A stretch of DNA of 27,798 nt from an uncultured Collinsella sp. (GCA_900548495.1 URKT01000020.1:1-27798); one strand, 5' to 3'. Numbered from the stretch's first letter, positions 19,643 to 27,743 are shown. Translations and numbers: made by a program. The notes: a model not told the origin generated them from the letters alone.

Positions 19643-19669
19643 CTTCAGGTCGTGAAGGTGCGCCTGAAG
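19643..19669 (-). promoter_or_regulatory. Hairpin in the rpsF leader
   Basis: CTTCAGG (19643-19649) and CCTGAAG (19663-19669) form a perfect 7-bp stem with a 13-nt loop, ending about 28 bases before the rpsF start. Its position fits the known S6:S18 autoregulatory leader, but the CCG feature of that motif is not evident. Confidence 0.35.
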
Positions 19670-19686
19670 CAGGAAAAGACTTGGTA

Positions 19687-19725
19687 ATAATATCTTTCAA
19701 CCTCCTAGGCTGCAATAATTTGCAG
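19687..19725 (-). promoter_or_regulatory. Candidate rpsF promoter with a palindrome over the -35
   Basis: On the minus strand TTGCAG (19715-19710) and TATTAT (19692-19687) are 17 bp apart. The -35 is one arm of the palindrome CTGCAA-TAAT-TTGCAG (19710-19725), which could be an operator. Confidence 0.4.
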
Positions 19726-20066
19726 CTACAACCTCATGACCTCCACATATGCCCATACTCGCACCACGTTTCATGCGCATTCCAACCAAATGCCGACCAA
19801 AAGCTTGACAGATCTGTGGACAAGATACGGTGCCGTGGGGACAAGCTGAGCCAAGCCGCAGGTCAACGGGCACAAGGCTGTGGTCGCAAAATGCATACCG
19901 GTGGCCTAATTGATCACCAAAAAGATTTTAAATTCGTTTGCTCGTGGTCTATAAAGTCCTTTTTTGAACAATTCACTTAGCACGATTTAGCTGGTCAGAC
20001 TGCATGTGCCGCGCGTTTTAGGCATAGCGCGAGACACTGTGGATCAAAAAATGCTAAGTTTTCGGC
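19726..20066. other. Gene-free interval between rpsF and the tRNA-Ser genes
   Basis: About 340 bp with lower GC than the neighbouring genes. No convincing gene, tRNA or terminator was found. TGTGGACAA (19815) and TGTGGATCA (20038) each differ slightly from a DnaA box but are isolated. Confidence 0.6.
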
Positions 20067-20094
20067 TTGCACCTTACGGTTCCTCGTGTATACT
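20067..20094 (+). promoter_or_regulatory. Promoter of tRNA-Ser(GGA)
   Basis: TTGCAC (20067-20072) and TATACT (20089-20094) are spaced by 16 bp. They end 16 bp before the mature tRNA 5' end. Confidence 0.75.
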
Positions 20095-20110
20095 AACTTT
20101 CGCATTTAAC

Positions 20111-20201
20111 GGAGAGTTGTCCGAGTGGCCGAAGGAGCACGATTGGAAATCGTGTAGGCGTCAAAAGCGTCTCCAGGGTTCAAATCCCTGACTCTCCGCC
20201 A
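20111..20201 (+). tRNA. tRNA-Ser (anticodon GGA)
   Basis: Acceptor stem GGAGAGT/ACTCTCC, discriminator G and an encoded CCA. Anticodon stem CACGA/TCGTG closes the loop TTGGAAA, giving GGA (codons UCC/UCU). It has the long variable arm typical of serine tRNA and the T arm CAGGG-TTCAAAT-CCCTG. Confidence 0.97.
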
Positions 20202-20210
20202 GTTAATTCC

Positions 20211-20240
20211 AAAGCAGGCCTTCGAGCCTGCTTTGTTTTT
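20211..20240 (+). terminator. Terminator after tRNA-Ser(GGA)
   Basis: Perfect 9-bp stem AAAGCAGGC/GCCTGCTTT with loop CTTCGA, followed by GTTTTT. It separates the two tRNA-Ser genes transcriptionally. Confidence 0.9.
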
Positions 20241-20249
20241 ACCCCACGC

Positions 20250-20340
20250 GGAGGGGTGGCAGAGTGGTTGAATGCGGCGGTCTCGAAAACCGTTTGGCCT
20301 GTATAAGGTCACGAGGGTTCGAATCCCTCCTCCTCCGCCA
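20250..20340 (+). tRNA. tRNA-Ser (anticodon CGA)
   Basis: Acceptor stem GGAGGGG/CTCCTCC (one G-U), discriminator G and encoded CCA. The anticodon loop CTCGAAA gives CGA (codon UCG). Long variable arm, and T arm GAGGG-TTCGAAT-CCCTC. It starts 10 bp after the previous terminator, leaving little room for its own promoter, so it may depend on read-through. Confidence 0.96.
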
Positions 20341-20352
20341 TTAGATGGTATG

Positions 20353-20377
20353 AGCCCCAGCAATGGGGCTTTTTTTC
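20353..20377 (+). terminator. Terminator after tRNA-Ser(CGA)
   Basis: Stem AGCCCC/GGGGCT with loop AGCAAT, followed by a run of seven T, one C and five more T. Confidence 0.92.
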
Positions 20378-20399
20378 TTTTTGAGCACATTTCAATAAC

Positions 20400-20423
20400 G
20401 CGCAGAAGGAGGGATTCGAACCC
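20400..20423 (-). pseudogene. Inverted tRNA-like 3' end remnant
   Basis: On the minus strand 20423-20407 reads GGGTTCGAATCCCTCCT, identical over 17 bases to the T arm and acceptor start of tRNA-Ser(CGA) at 20315-20331. TCTGCG follows it in place of the normal end with CCA. No full cloverleaf can be built. The minus sequence around 20565-20540 (GGCGTGGCTGAATAGGAGGG) loosely resembles a tRNA D arm. This is probably a decayed tRNA or an old attachment-site fragment. Confidence 0.55.
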
Positions 20424-20445
20424 GCCACAGGCGCGGAGCGTAAAG

Positions 20446-20526
20446 AAAACGCGCCCGTGGCGCGTTTTTAGCGCAGCGCGGTCGGCGTAAGCCGACCGGA
20501 TAAATTTTGAGCAAAGCTCAAAATTT
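20446..20526. repeat. Three tandem perfect hairpins
   Basis: AAAACGCGCC-CGT-GGCGCGTTTT at 20446-20468 (10-bp stem, terminator-like on either strand). GGTCGGC-GTAA-GCCGACC at 20480-20497. AAATTTTGAGC-AAA-GCTCAAAATTT at 20502-20526 (11-bp stem). They are enclosed by AGGAGGGAT (20407-20415) and ATCCCTCCT (20532-20540), which also pair, so the whole block could fold into a three-armed structure. Confidence 0.8.
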
Positions 20527-20583
20527 GGACATCCCTCCTATTCAGCCACGCCCCATCGCGGTCGATCCCAGCCCCAAAATCTC

Positions 20584-20643
20584 AAACATGTACATCACCC
20601 TCCAAAAACGACATTTTTTGACATCTTTGGAGGCTGATGTACA
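20584..20643. repeat. Direct repeat copy 1 (palindromic), left of the nuclease-like gene
   Basis: Sixty bases matching 21785-21844 with one mismatch (position 20609, A versus C). It is internally palindromic: an 18-bp arm ending CACCCTCCAAA pairs with TTTGGAGGCTG plus continuation, with one mismatch, around a T-rich loop containing TTGACA. Its right arm stops matching at 20644, five bases short of the full arm in copy 2. Confidence 0.95.
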
Positions 20644-20753
20644 CCTTTGTATATCGCGCGCGAAGTCCATCGGCCGTTTTGTCGGCATTCGGTATATTTC
20701 CTCACTTCAGCGGACATAAGGATTGCATGTCGGCTCAAAGCGAGAGGTCCCTT

Positions 20754-21761
20754 ATGGATACTCCTGTTCTCATTTCGCATAAAACGGCGTGGCTTGTCCA
20801 TCGTGCACCACGGGGCCTGGTGCAAGCCGTCGCACAACGCGACTACCAGATAGGTGCGCGGGGCCTCTCCACTCAGCAACGCATCGCGCGCATCCAGCAG
20901 GCCCTTACCGACTGCGGTATTCCCACTAGCATGATTGAAACCATCGACATCTCTGTTGTATTTGCCTTCGAACGAATTCGCGCCAACGGCGTTAATTGCC
21001 ACGTTCTTGGCCAAAATCTACCCTACGACCATATCGATGAACTTACGTCCGGCATCTTTATCACCGACGAAGCCTTCACCTTCGTGCTTGCTGCCGAGTG
21101 GATGGATAGAATCGAATACCTCGAGTATGGTTACGAAGTTTGCGGCGACTATTGCATGGGGCTCAATCCCTCTGACCCTTACACCGAGCAATCAGCCACC
21201 ACTTCCAAGGACGAAATTGTCGAGCTACTCGATCGACACCCTAGCAAACCTGGCGCCACACGCGCCAGACTCGCGCTCAGGCATATCTACGACCACTCAG
21301 CCTCGCCCATGGAGACCGCATCGGCCATTGTCCTTTCACTCCCGACGAACGAAGGCGGCGTTGGCATCCGAGGTATCGAACTCAACAAGCCACTCGAAAT
21401 CCCCCAACGCCTTTGGCATTGCACCAAAGCTCGAACGCTCAAAATCGATGCCCTCATCACCTATAAGCGCAGGGAACTCGGCATCGAATATAAGGGCGGC
21501 TTTCACGACGAGGCCGAACGCAAGGGCGCAGATGCGGAGCGCGAAGCAGTGCTCGCCCAAATGGGATATCGAATCGTTACGCTCACCTCGGCACAGTTCG
21601 CAAGTCAGCTTGCTTTTCACCGCGCTATGAACAATATTCGCGAAGCACTCGGTATGCCCCGCTGCACGGACGCCGAGTACCAGCGAAAGCAAAACGAACT
21701 GCGCAAGGCACTTATCCGCAACTGGAAGAGCGCGCAAGGCGAAGACACACCTTCCGAGTAG
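20754..21761 (+). CDS. Putative PD-(D/E)XK nuclease-fold (DUF559-like) protein, unknown role
   Basis: A 335-residue protein with no exact assignment. Residues about 1-90 resemble a regulator-like N-terminal region. The middle has IFITDEAFTFVLAAEWMDRIEYLEYGYEVCGDYCMG and SASPMETASAIVLSLP, a pattern I associate with Coriobacteriia proteins having an AbiEi/DUF559-like layout. The C-terminal part fits a PD-(D/E)XK core: Asp232 (KIDALI), Glu245-Tyr-Lys247 (GIEYKG), an Arg-rich helix, then GYRIVTLTSAQF. The ATG at 20754 has GAGAGG six bases upstream; ATG 20727 with AAGGA, or ATG 20637 inside the repeat with GGAGG three bases upstream, are alternatives. The gene is bracketed by two 60-bp direct repeats. 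Defence, mobility or repair roles are all guesses. Confidence 0.7.
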   Translation: MDTPVLISHKTAWLVHRAPRGLVQAVAQRDYQIGARGLSTQQRIARIQQALTDCGIPTSMIETIDISVVFAFERIRANGVNCHVLGQNLPYDHIDELTSGIFITDEAFTFVLAAEWMDRIEYLEYGYEVCGDYCMGLNPSDPYTEQSATTSKDEIVELLDRHPSKPGATRARLALRHIYDHSASPMETASAIVLSLPTNEGGVGIRGIELNKPLEIPQRLWHCTKARTLKIDALITYKRRELGIEYKGGFHDEAERKGADAEREAVLAQMGYRIVTLTSAQFASQLAFHRAMNNIREALGMPRCTDAEYQRKQNELRKALIRNWKSAQGEDTPSE

Positions 21762-21784
21762 CGTCATCCCAGCGCGCCACACCA

Positions 21785-21849
21785 AAACATGTACATCACC
21801 CTCCAAAACCGACATTTTTTGACATCTTTGGAGGCTGATGTACATGTTT
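21785..21849. repeat. Direct repeat copy 2 (complete palindrome), right of the nuclease-like gene
   Basis: The first 60 bases repeat 20584-20643 (59/60). Here the palindrome is complete: arms 21785-21807 and 21827-21849 pair over 23 bases with one mismatch, running from AAACATGTACATCA to TGATGTACATGTTT. Both arms, read outward, contain GGAGG followed three bases later by ATGTACATG. Confidence 0.95.
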
Positions 21850-21964
21850 GGAACCTATGACCATACCCGGTCCCGACCGTTTACCGAGCAATAGGGTCGC
21901 CACGCCCGCCAACCATGTACTATGTACGGGCATTGTCTAAACCCACAACCCAAAGGACCCCATC

Positions 21965-22654
21965 TTGCCCGTCGTCGCCGCCATAACCATTACCTCACAT
22001 GCCTCGGATGCCATGGTCGCTATTCCGTTTTGGCTCGAGATGTTCGCTGTTGTCGCTGCATCGATCTCGGGTGTGTTGGTTGCGCGCGAGCACAAGCTCG
22101 ACCTGGTGGGCGCGGTCGCGCTCGCGGTGGTCTGCGGTCTGGGCGGCGGTCTCTTGCGCGACATGACGCTGCAGGTGGGCAACGTCTACATCCTCAACCA
22201 GCCAATGGCGCTGCCGCTCTCCATCGCCACGGCAGCCATCATCTACATTTTCCCGGCAATCGTCGACAAGCCCGAAAAACTCATCCCCTTGCTCGACATC
22301 ATCTCGGTCGGCATCTATGCGGCAACCGGCGCAGACAAGGCACTGGTCTACGGTTTTGCGCCCGTCGTTTGCATCATGATGGGCTTCTTCACCGCAGTAG
22401 GTGGCGGCATGCTGCGCGACGGCTTTATGGGCGTGGTTCCGGGCATTTTCCAACGCACTAACTTTTATGCCATCGCGGCCATCGCCGGATCGACAAGCTA
22501 CGTTTGTCTCGTTATGAGCGGCATCATGAGCAATGTCGCCGCGCTGATCGTATGCGTTGTCGTGACCATGGGTCTGCGCTGGCTCTCGCTGCGCTTTGAC
22601 ATCAAAAGCCCCACCGAAGAAGACATCGCACGCTTTTTGCATCGCAAAAAGTAG
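21965..22654 (+). CDS. TRIC / UPF0126 family membrane protein (TTG start)
   Basis: A 229-residue inner-membrane protein with about seven helices. It has the family's internal duplication: GGGLLRD at 60-66 and GGGMLRD at 146-152. Members are trimeric cation channels of the TRIC type or, for YicG relatives, have been proposed as glycine transporters; the substrate here is unknown. The start is TTG at 21965 because AAAGGA lies seven bases upstream. The next ATG (22013) lacks a ribosome site and would remove part of the first segment. It lies 115 bp after repeat copy 2 and upstream of the bactofilin-like gene. Confidence 0.88.
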   Translation: MPVVAAITITSHASDAMVAIPFWLEMFAVVAASISGVLVAREHKLDLVGAVALAVVCGLGGGLLRDMTLQVGNVYILNQPMALPLSIATAAIIYIFPAIVDKPEKLIPLLDIISVGIYAATGADKALVYGFAPVVCIMMGFFTAVGGGMLRDGFMGVVPGIFQRTNFYAIAAIAGSTSYVCLVMSGIMSNVAALIVCVVVTMGLRWLSLRFDIKSPTEEDIARFLHRKK

Positions 22655-22723
22655 GTAGCGCGGGCTCATCCTTCGAAATGCAACCGAGAGGTTCTTTTAG
22701 AGCGCCCACGCGTTGGGTATCCT

Positions 22724-22748
22724 GTTAGGTATATGCCGAGTATCTAAC
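22724..22748 (+). promoter_or_regulatory. Interrupted palindrome before the bactofilin-like gene
   Basis: GTTAG (22724-22728) and CTAAC (22744-22748) flank an AT-rich core with TATA. They end 12 bp before the start codon at 22761 and overlap the ribosome site region, so a repressor site is possible. Weak evidence. Confidence 0.25.
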
Positions 22749-22760
22749 GAAGGATTCACT

Positions 22761-23906
22761 ATGCCCTGCAATCAACTCCCGTTGACCCAGCGCCGTAAAG
22801 TATGGGGCCGCATCACCATCCTATTCGCGCTCATCGCGCTGGCGATCACCGTGCTTCCCACGGCGTCGTTCGCCGGCACGGACACCGCAGGAAACGTACT
22901 TGCGACCGACAATGACGCCAATCCGTCCGGCGTCGAAGGTGACCTGTACTGGGCAGGTCAGGCCCTCAACTTGGATGATGTGTCCATCGACCGCGATATC
23001 ATCGCCGCGGGCGATACCCTCTCGATCCGTGACTGCACAGTGGGCGGCGCCGTCCGTCTGGCGGCACGCACCATCGACATTGCCAAGACCACGGTTGATG
23101 GCAGCGTGACCGTCGCTGGCCAGCATGTCGTGCTCAATTCCGACAGCACCGCCAACTGTTTCTACGCGATAGGCGAGACGGTTGCCCTGCGAGGCTCCAC
23201 CAAGTCGGCAGCGCTCGCGGGCGATACGGTGACCATCGATGGCACCGTCGATGGCGATGTCGAGGTTTGGGCCGACAAGCTCATCCTGGGCAAGAACGCC
23301 CGCATCACCGGCACCGTGAACGCTCACGTCTCCGAGGACCCCGAGCGTGCCGCGGGAACCGAGGTCGGTGCGCTCAAGATCGACCGTACCGAGAACGAAG
23401 ATACTTCCACCGTTAACGATGTCATCGGCGGTATCGTCGCCGCGGCGCTTTCCACCTGCTTTGTCGCCCTGCTACTCGAGCTCGTCTTCCCGCGTGCGAC
23501 CGCCAGCGCCGCCGGCATGCTCCGCCAGCACCCCACACCCCTGTGGGTGAGCGGTCTTCTGGGTACGATTGCTATCGCCCCCGCCGTCCTACTGCTGATT
23601 ATCTCTATCGCTGGTCTGTCGCTTGCCGGAACACTCTTGTGCGGCGTTATCGGCATTGCGTTGGTGTCGAGTGCCTTTGCGGGGTGCGCGCTCGCCCGCA
23701 TGGTCGGACACAACCAGAACCGCTACGCCATGGCAGCCGTGGGCGGCATAATCGCAGGCGCCCTCACGGGGCTTCCCCTCGTAGGCGGCTTCATCAGCGG
23801 CGTGGCCTTTGTCTTTATGCTCGGCTACGTTATCCAGATCATCTGGCGAAACGCCCGCCTCAAGCCGCAGCAGCCGGTTAACACGCCAGGACTCCCCACC
23901 GCTTAG
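22761..23906 (+). CDS. Exported bactofilin-like repeat protein with C-terminal membrane domain
   Basis: A 381-residue protein. A signal peptide covers residues 1-39 (basic start, hydrophobic core, likely cleavage after ASFA). Residues about 60-195 form a right-handed beta-helix-like repeat region resembling bactofilins / polymer-forming domains: recurring 'V.GdV.v.a..i.l...a.i.G.v' units, for example TIDGTVDGDVEVWADKLI. The rest (about 220-370) holds about five hydrophobic segments. Classic bactofilins are small cytoplasmic polymers without a signal peptide, so this is the membrane-linked, surface-facing variety. The ATG at 22761 follows AAGGA by six bases. Function unknown; an envelope-scaffold role is inference. 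Confidence 0.8.
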   Translation: MPCNQLPLTQRRKVWGRITILFALIALAITVLPTASFAGTDTAGNVLATDNDANPSGVEGDLYWAGQALNLDDVSIDRDIIAAGDTLSIRDCTVGGAVRLAARTIDIAKTTVDGSVTVAGQHVVLNSDSTANCFYAIGETVALRGSTKSAALAGDTVTIDGTVDGDVEVWADKLILGKNARITGTVNAHVSEDPERAAGTEVGALKIDRTENEDTSTVNDVIGGIVAAALSTCFVALLLELVFPRATASAAGMLRQHPTPLWVSGLLGTIAIAPAVLLLIISIAGLSLAGTLLCGVIGIALVSSAFAGCALARMVGHNQNRYAMAAVGGIIAGALTGLPLVGGFISGVAFVFMLGYVIQIIWRNARLKPQQPVNTPGLPTA

Positions 23907-23913
23907 CAGCTAA

Positions 23914-23946
23914 CCGCCACAAAGATGCCAAGCACCTTTGTGGCGG
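23914..23946 (+). terminator. Hairpin after the bactofilin-like gene
   Basis: Perfect 11-bp stem CCGCCACAAAG (23914-23924) / CTTTGTGGCGG (23936-23946), starting eight bases after the stop. No T-run follows. Confidence 0.55.
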
Positions 23947-23973
23947 CGCAAACGAACCTGCCCCCTGCACCAA

Positions 23974-24006
23974 AAAGGGCGCCGACCATCGCGGTCGACG
24001 CCCTTT
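23974..24006. terminator. Bidirectional terminator between the bactofilin-like gene and typA
   Basis: Outer stem AAAGGGCG/CGCCCTTT plus inner CGACC/GGTCG. On the minus strand the stem runs into TTTTT, so it mainly serves typA; on the plus strand it continues into CTTGTT. Confidence 0.88.
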
Positions 24007-24033
24007 CTTGTTAGACGCTATAAAGCCCAGCGC

Positions 24034-25872
<1,839 letters not shown>

Positions 25873-25989
25873 GTAGTTCCCCTATCTTCTATCCATATAC
25901 AAACGGCACGCGTATGCGGCCCACCCAGCGATACAACGCTCAGCGGGAATATTGAGCCTTTTACCGAAAACTCGTTTATTTTAGCGATT

Positions 25990-26439
25990 TTAGATGAGAG
26001 GGGTTTCCTCACCTGCAGGTTCAGGGTCGCTCCACATAAAACCATCGCCGGCGCCCATGCCCTCATACAGCACATATGCCGAAAAACCACTCTCGAGCGT
26101 GGTTTCGAAGAAGCTCACGAGCAGAGCATCGTGATAGCCGCCGTCAATCTCGACGCAGCCGGTGTAGCCGATGGCATAGCGAGCGATACGGCCCAGGCCC
26201 TCGTCCTTAAGACCCATCTTGTGCTCGGAGATAAAGTTGGTGGCCGCCTCGAGGCACGCCTCTTCGCCATCCTCATCGAGCGCCGCCAGATAGCGGTTGG
26301 AAGCGGCGTCCTCAATTGCCACGACCACGCCAGGGTTTTCACCGGCGGCAAGGTCGTCCAAGAACGCGCCGATCAGATCGCACACCATGGCGTCGAGCTC
26401 GGCGGAGACGTTACCGGCGTCCTGCATATCCTGTGCCAT
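25990..26439 (-). CDS. Conserved protein of unknown function
   Basis: A 149-residue acidic, soluble protein with no recognised domain, signal peptide or membrane segment. The C-terminal half is distinctive: GLGRIARYAIGYTGCVEIDGG, LLVSFFETTLESGFSAYVLYEG and GAGDGFMWSDPEPAGEE. It looks like a small alpha/beta protein. The ATG at 26439 has GGAAGG upstream. It lies between a small membrane protein (30 bp away) and typA (117 bp), all on the same strand, so co-transcription is likely. Confidence 0.75.
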   Translation of the reverse strand: MAQDMQDAGNVSAELDAMVCDLIGAFLDDLAAGENPGVVVAIEDAASNRYLAALDEDGEEACLEAATNFISEHKMGLKDEGLGRIARYAIGYTGCVEIDGGYHDALLVSFFETTLESGFSAYVLYEGMGAGDGFMWSDPEPAGEETPLI

Positions 26440-26469
26440 CTTTAGACCTTCCCATCGAGTCTGGCGTCG

Positions 26470-26826
26470 TTACAGTTCTTGTGCCTCGGCGGCGATCTTA
26501 GCGGCAGCGTCGCGAGCGCGCATCATATCCATCGCGCGCTTGTCGAGTACCTTGATCTGACTGGTCAGCATGACCGCATCGACCACACCCCAGATCACGA
26601 CGCCCGTAGAGATCGAAAACCCAAGCGCACCAACTGTACCACGAAGGCGCGAGCAGATTGCCGCGACAAGGGCGGAGACGACAACCATCTTGATAAACGA
26701 GCCGCGGCGTTCGCGAAGCGTGCGGGCCTGCGTCACATAGGCAATGCGAGCCGCCTCAGAAGCCTCCGAGCGCATCTGGGCCTCGCGCGCAATGGCTGCC
26801 GCCTCAGCCGACATTCTGCCGGCCAT
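26470..26826 (-). CDS. Small membrane protein of unknown function
   Basis: A 118-residue protein from the chosen start. The first 40 residues are Ala/Arg/Glu-rich and probably helical. Two hydrophobic segments follow (about 46-60 and 68-88), then a charged helical tail (DKRAMDMMRARDAAAKIAAEAQEL). The ATG at 26826 has GGAG nine bases upstream. An ATG at 26859 directly touches the stop of the gene upstream (TAAATG) and could be used by translational coupling, adding 11 residues. It lies between the bifunctional-nuclease-family gene and the conserved unknown gene. Confidence 0.65.
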   Translation of the reverse strand: MAGRMSAEAAAIAREAQMRSEASEAARIAYVTQARTLRERRGSFIKMVVVSALVAAICSRLRGTVGALGFSISTGVVIWGVVDAVMLTSQIKVLDKRAMDMMRARDAAAKIAAEAQEL

Positions 26827-26859
26827 CAGCGAACACTCCGCAACCCTGCCGCTCCGCAT

Positions 26860-27360
26860 TTAGAAATCATCAGGGGAGAGCGTATGGACGAACTCGTCGA
26901 ACTTCTCGAACTCCTGCTCGTCGTCGACTTCCTCGGCGTGGGTAGAAACAGTGCCCAGGCGATTCATGATGTCATCCTCCACAAACATGGGAGCATTGCT
27001 GCGCACGGCGAGGGCAATGGCATCACTGGGGCGGGCGTCGATCTTGCGCTCGTCACCATCGGCCAGTACGACGATCGTCGCGTAGAACACCGGCGGCTCG
27101 GCGCGAACGATCTCGATGCGCTCGAGTTTGGCGCCCAGGGCGCCAACAGTATCGAGCAACAGGTCGTGGGTAATCGGGCGCTCGGCGCGGCCGCTATCGA
27201 TGCCGCGGCTGATGGCAGCGGCTTCAAACGAACCAGTTTGAATGGAAAGGGAACGCAGTGGCGCGGGCGAGTCCGATTTGCTGCAGCGCTCGCGAAGCAC
27301 GATAAGCGATGGCACGGGACCGGCGGCCATGACGATGGTCTCTATGTCGACACGAACCAT
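26860..27360 (-). CDS. Bifunctional nuclease family (DUF151) protein
   Basis: A 166-residue protein of the BFN/DUF151 family. Plant and thermophile members are reported to have RNase/DNase activity; bacterial roles are unclear. The conserved core is visible: RPITHDLLLDTVGALGAKLERIEIVRAEPPVFYATIVV, then the acidic KIDARPSDAIALAVRSNAPMFVEDDIM. The C-terminal 30 residues are acidic. The ATG at 27360 is preceded by a strong GGAGGTG. First gene of the probable group leading to typA. Confidence 0.9.
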   Translation of the reverse strand: MVRVDIETIVMAAGPVPSLIVLRERCSKSDSPAPLRSLSIQTGSFEAAAISRGIDSGRAERPITHDLLLDTVGALGAKLERIEIVRAEPPVFYATIVVLADGDERKIDARPSDAIALAVRSNAPMFVEDDIMNRLGTVSTHAEEVDDEQEFEKFDEFVHTLSPDDF

Positions 27361-27417
27361 GGAACACCTCCGGTACGTAGCGGTTAACACGCGGCAAGGT
27401 CGCCGCATTGAATAGCT

Positions 27418-27447
27418 ATACTACCCAATCTTTCGCACAGCACACAA
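27418..27447 (-). promoter_or_regulatory. Candidate promoter of the DUF151-typA gene group
   Basis: On the minus strand TTGTGT (27447-27442) and TAGTAT (27423-27418) are 18 bp apart, about 58 bp upstream of the start at 27360. Confidence 0.4.
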
Positions 27448-27474
27448 AACCAAAATGAGATTTATCGCAGACAA

Positions 27475-27505
27475 GAAAAAAGCCCCGAGGCAACGCCCCA
27501 GGGCT
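27475..27505 (-). terminator. Terminator of the tRNA-Ala/tRNA-Ile transcript
   Basis: AGCCC (27481-27485) and GGGCT (27501-27505) with inner GAGGC/GCC pairing. On the minus strand it is followed by TTTTTT. Confidence 0.85.
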
Positions 27506-27519
27506 CTTCACAGTTTTGA

Positions 27520-27596
27520 TGGTGGACCTGACAAGATTCGAACTTGTGACCTCCCGGTTATCAGCCGGACGCTCTAACCAACTGAGCTACAGGTCC
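27520..27596 (-). tRNA. tRNA-Ile (anticodon GAT)
   Basis: Minus-strand 77-nt gene with acceptor GGACCTG/CAGGTCC, discriminator A and encoded CCA. The anticodon loop CTGATAA gives GAT; the D arm (TAGCTCAGTTGGTTAGAGC) and T arm (ACAAG-TTCGAAT-CTTGT) are complete. It lies four bases after tRNA-Ala. Confidence 0.97.
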
Positions 27597-27600
27597 ATCA

Positions 27601-27676
27601 TGGTGGAGGTTAGGGGGATCGAACCCCTGACCTCAGGCTTGCAAAGCCCGCGCTCTCCCAGCTGAGCTAAACCCCC
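27601..27676 (-). tRNA. tRNA-Ala (anticodon TGC)
   Basis: Minus-strand 76-nt gene with acceptor GGGGGTT/AACCTCC (one G-U), discriminator A and encoded CCA. The anticodon loop TTTGCAA gives TGC; T arm CAGGG-GTTCGAT-CCCCT region intact. It is co-transcribed with tRNA-Ile 27520-27596. Confidence 0.96.
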
Positions 27677-27690
27677 ACGGAGACAGTAAT

Positions 27691-27729
27691 AAACACCCCA
27701 GCGGCGACTCGGCTCTCGCTGGGGTGTTT
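27691..27729 (-). terminator. Terminator between the second tRNA-Ile and tRNA-Ala
   Basis: Perfect 13-bp stem AAACACCCCAGCG (27691-27703) / CGCTGGGGTGTTT (27717-27729). On the minus strand it is followed by ATTAC. It separates the terminal tRNA-Ile from the Ala-Ile pair. Confidence 0.75.
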
Positions 27730-27743
27730 ATTGCGAAAGAAAG

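Noticed and set aside
19639..19980. A 113-codon plus-strand frame between rpsF and the tRNA genes
   Set aside because: Low-complexity translation with no recognisable feature or ribosome site, and it overlaps the rpsF promoter region.
19815..20046. Possible replication origin: DnaA-box-like TGTGGACAA and TGTGGATCA near dnaB and ssb
   Set aside because: Only two imperfect boxes, about 220 bp apart, with no dnaA, dnaN or AT-rich unwinding element.
20637..20753. Start of the nuclease-like gene at the ATG inside repeat copy 1
   Set aside because: Possible, with GGAGG three bases before, but the 39 extra residues look non-coding and better-spaced ribosome sites precede ATGs at 20727 and 20754. 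Kept as an alternative, not as the call.
20584..21849. CRISPR array or integron cassette with attC sites
   Set aside because: Only two repeat copies 1.2 kb apart and no spacers, so not CRISPR. The palindrome ends lack the GTTRRRY-type core of attC and no integrase is present.
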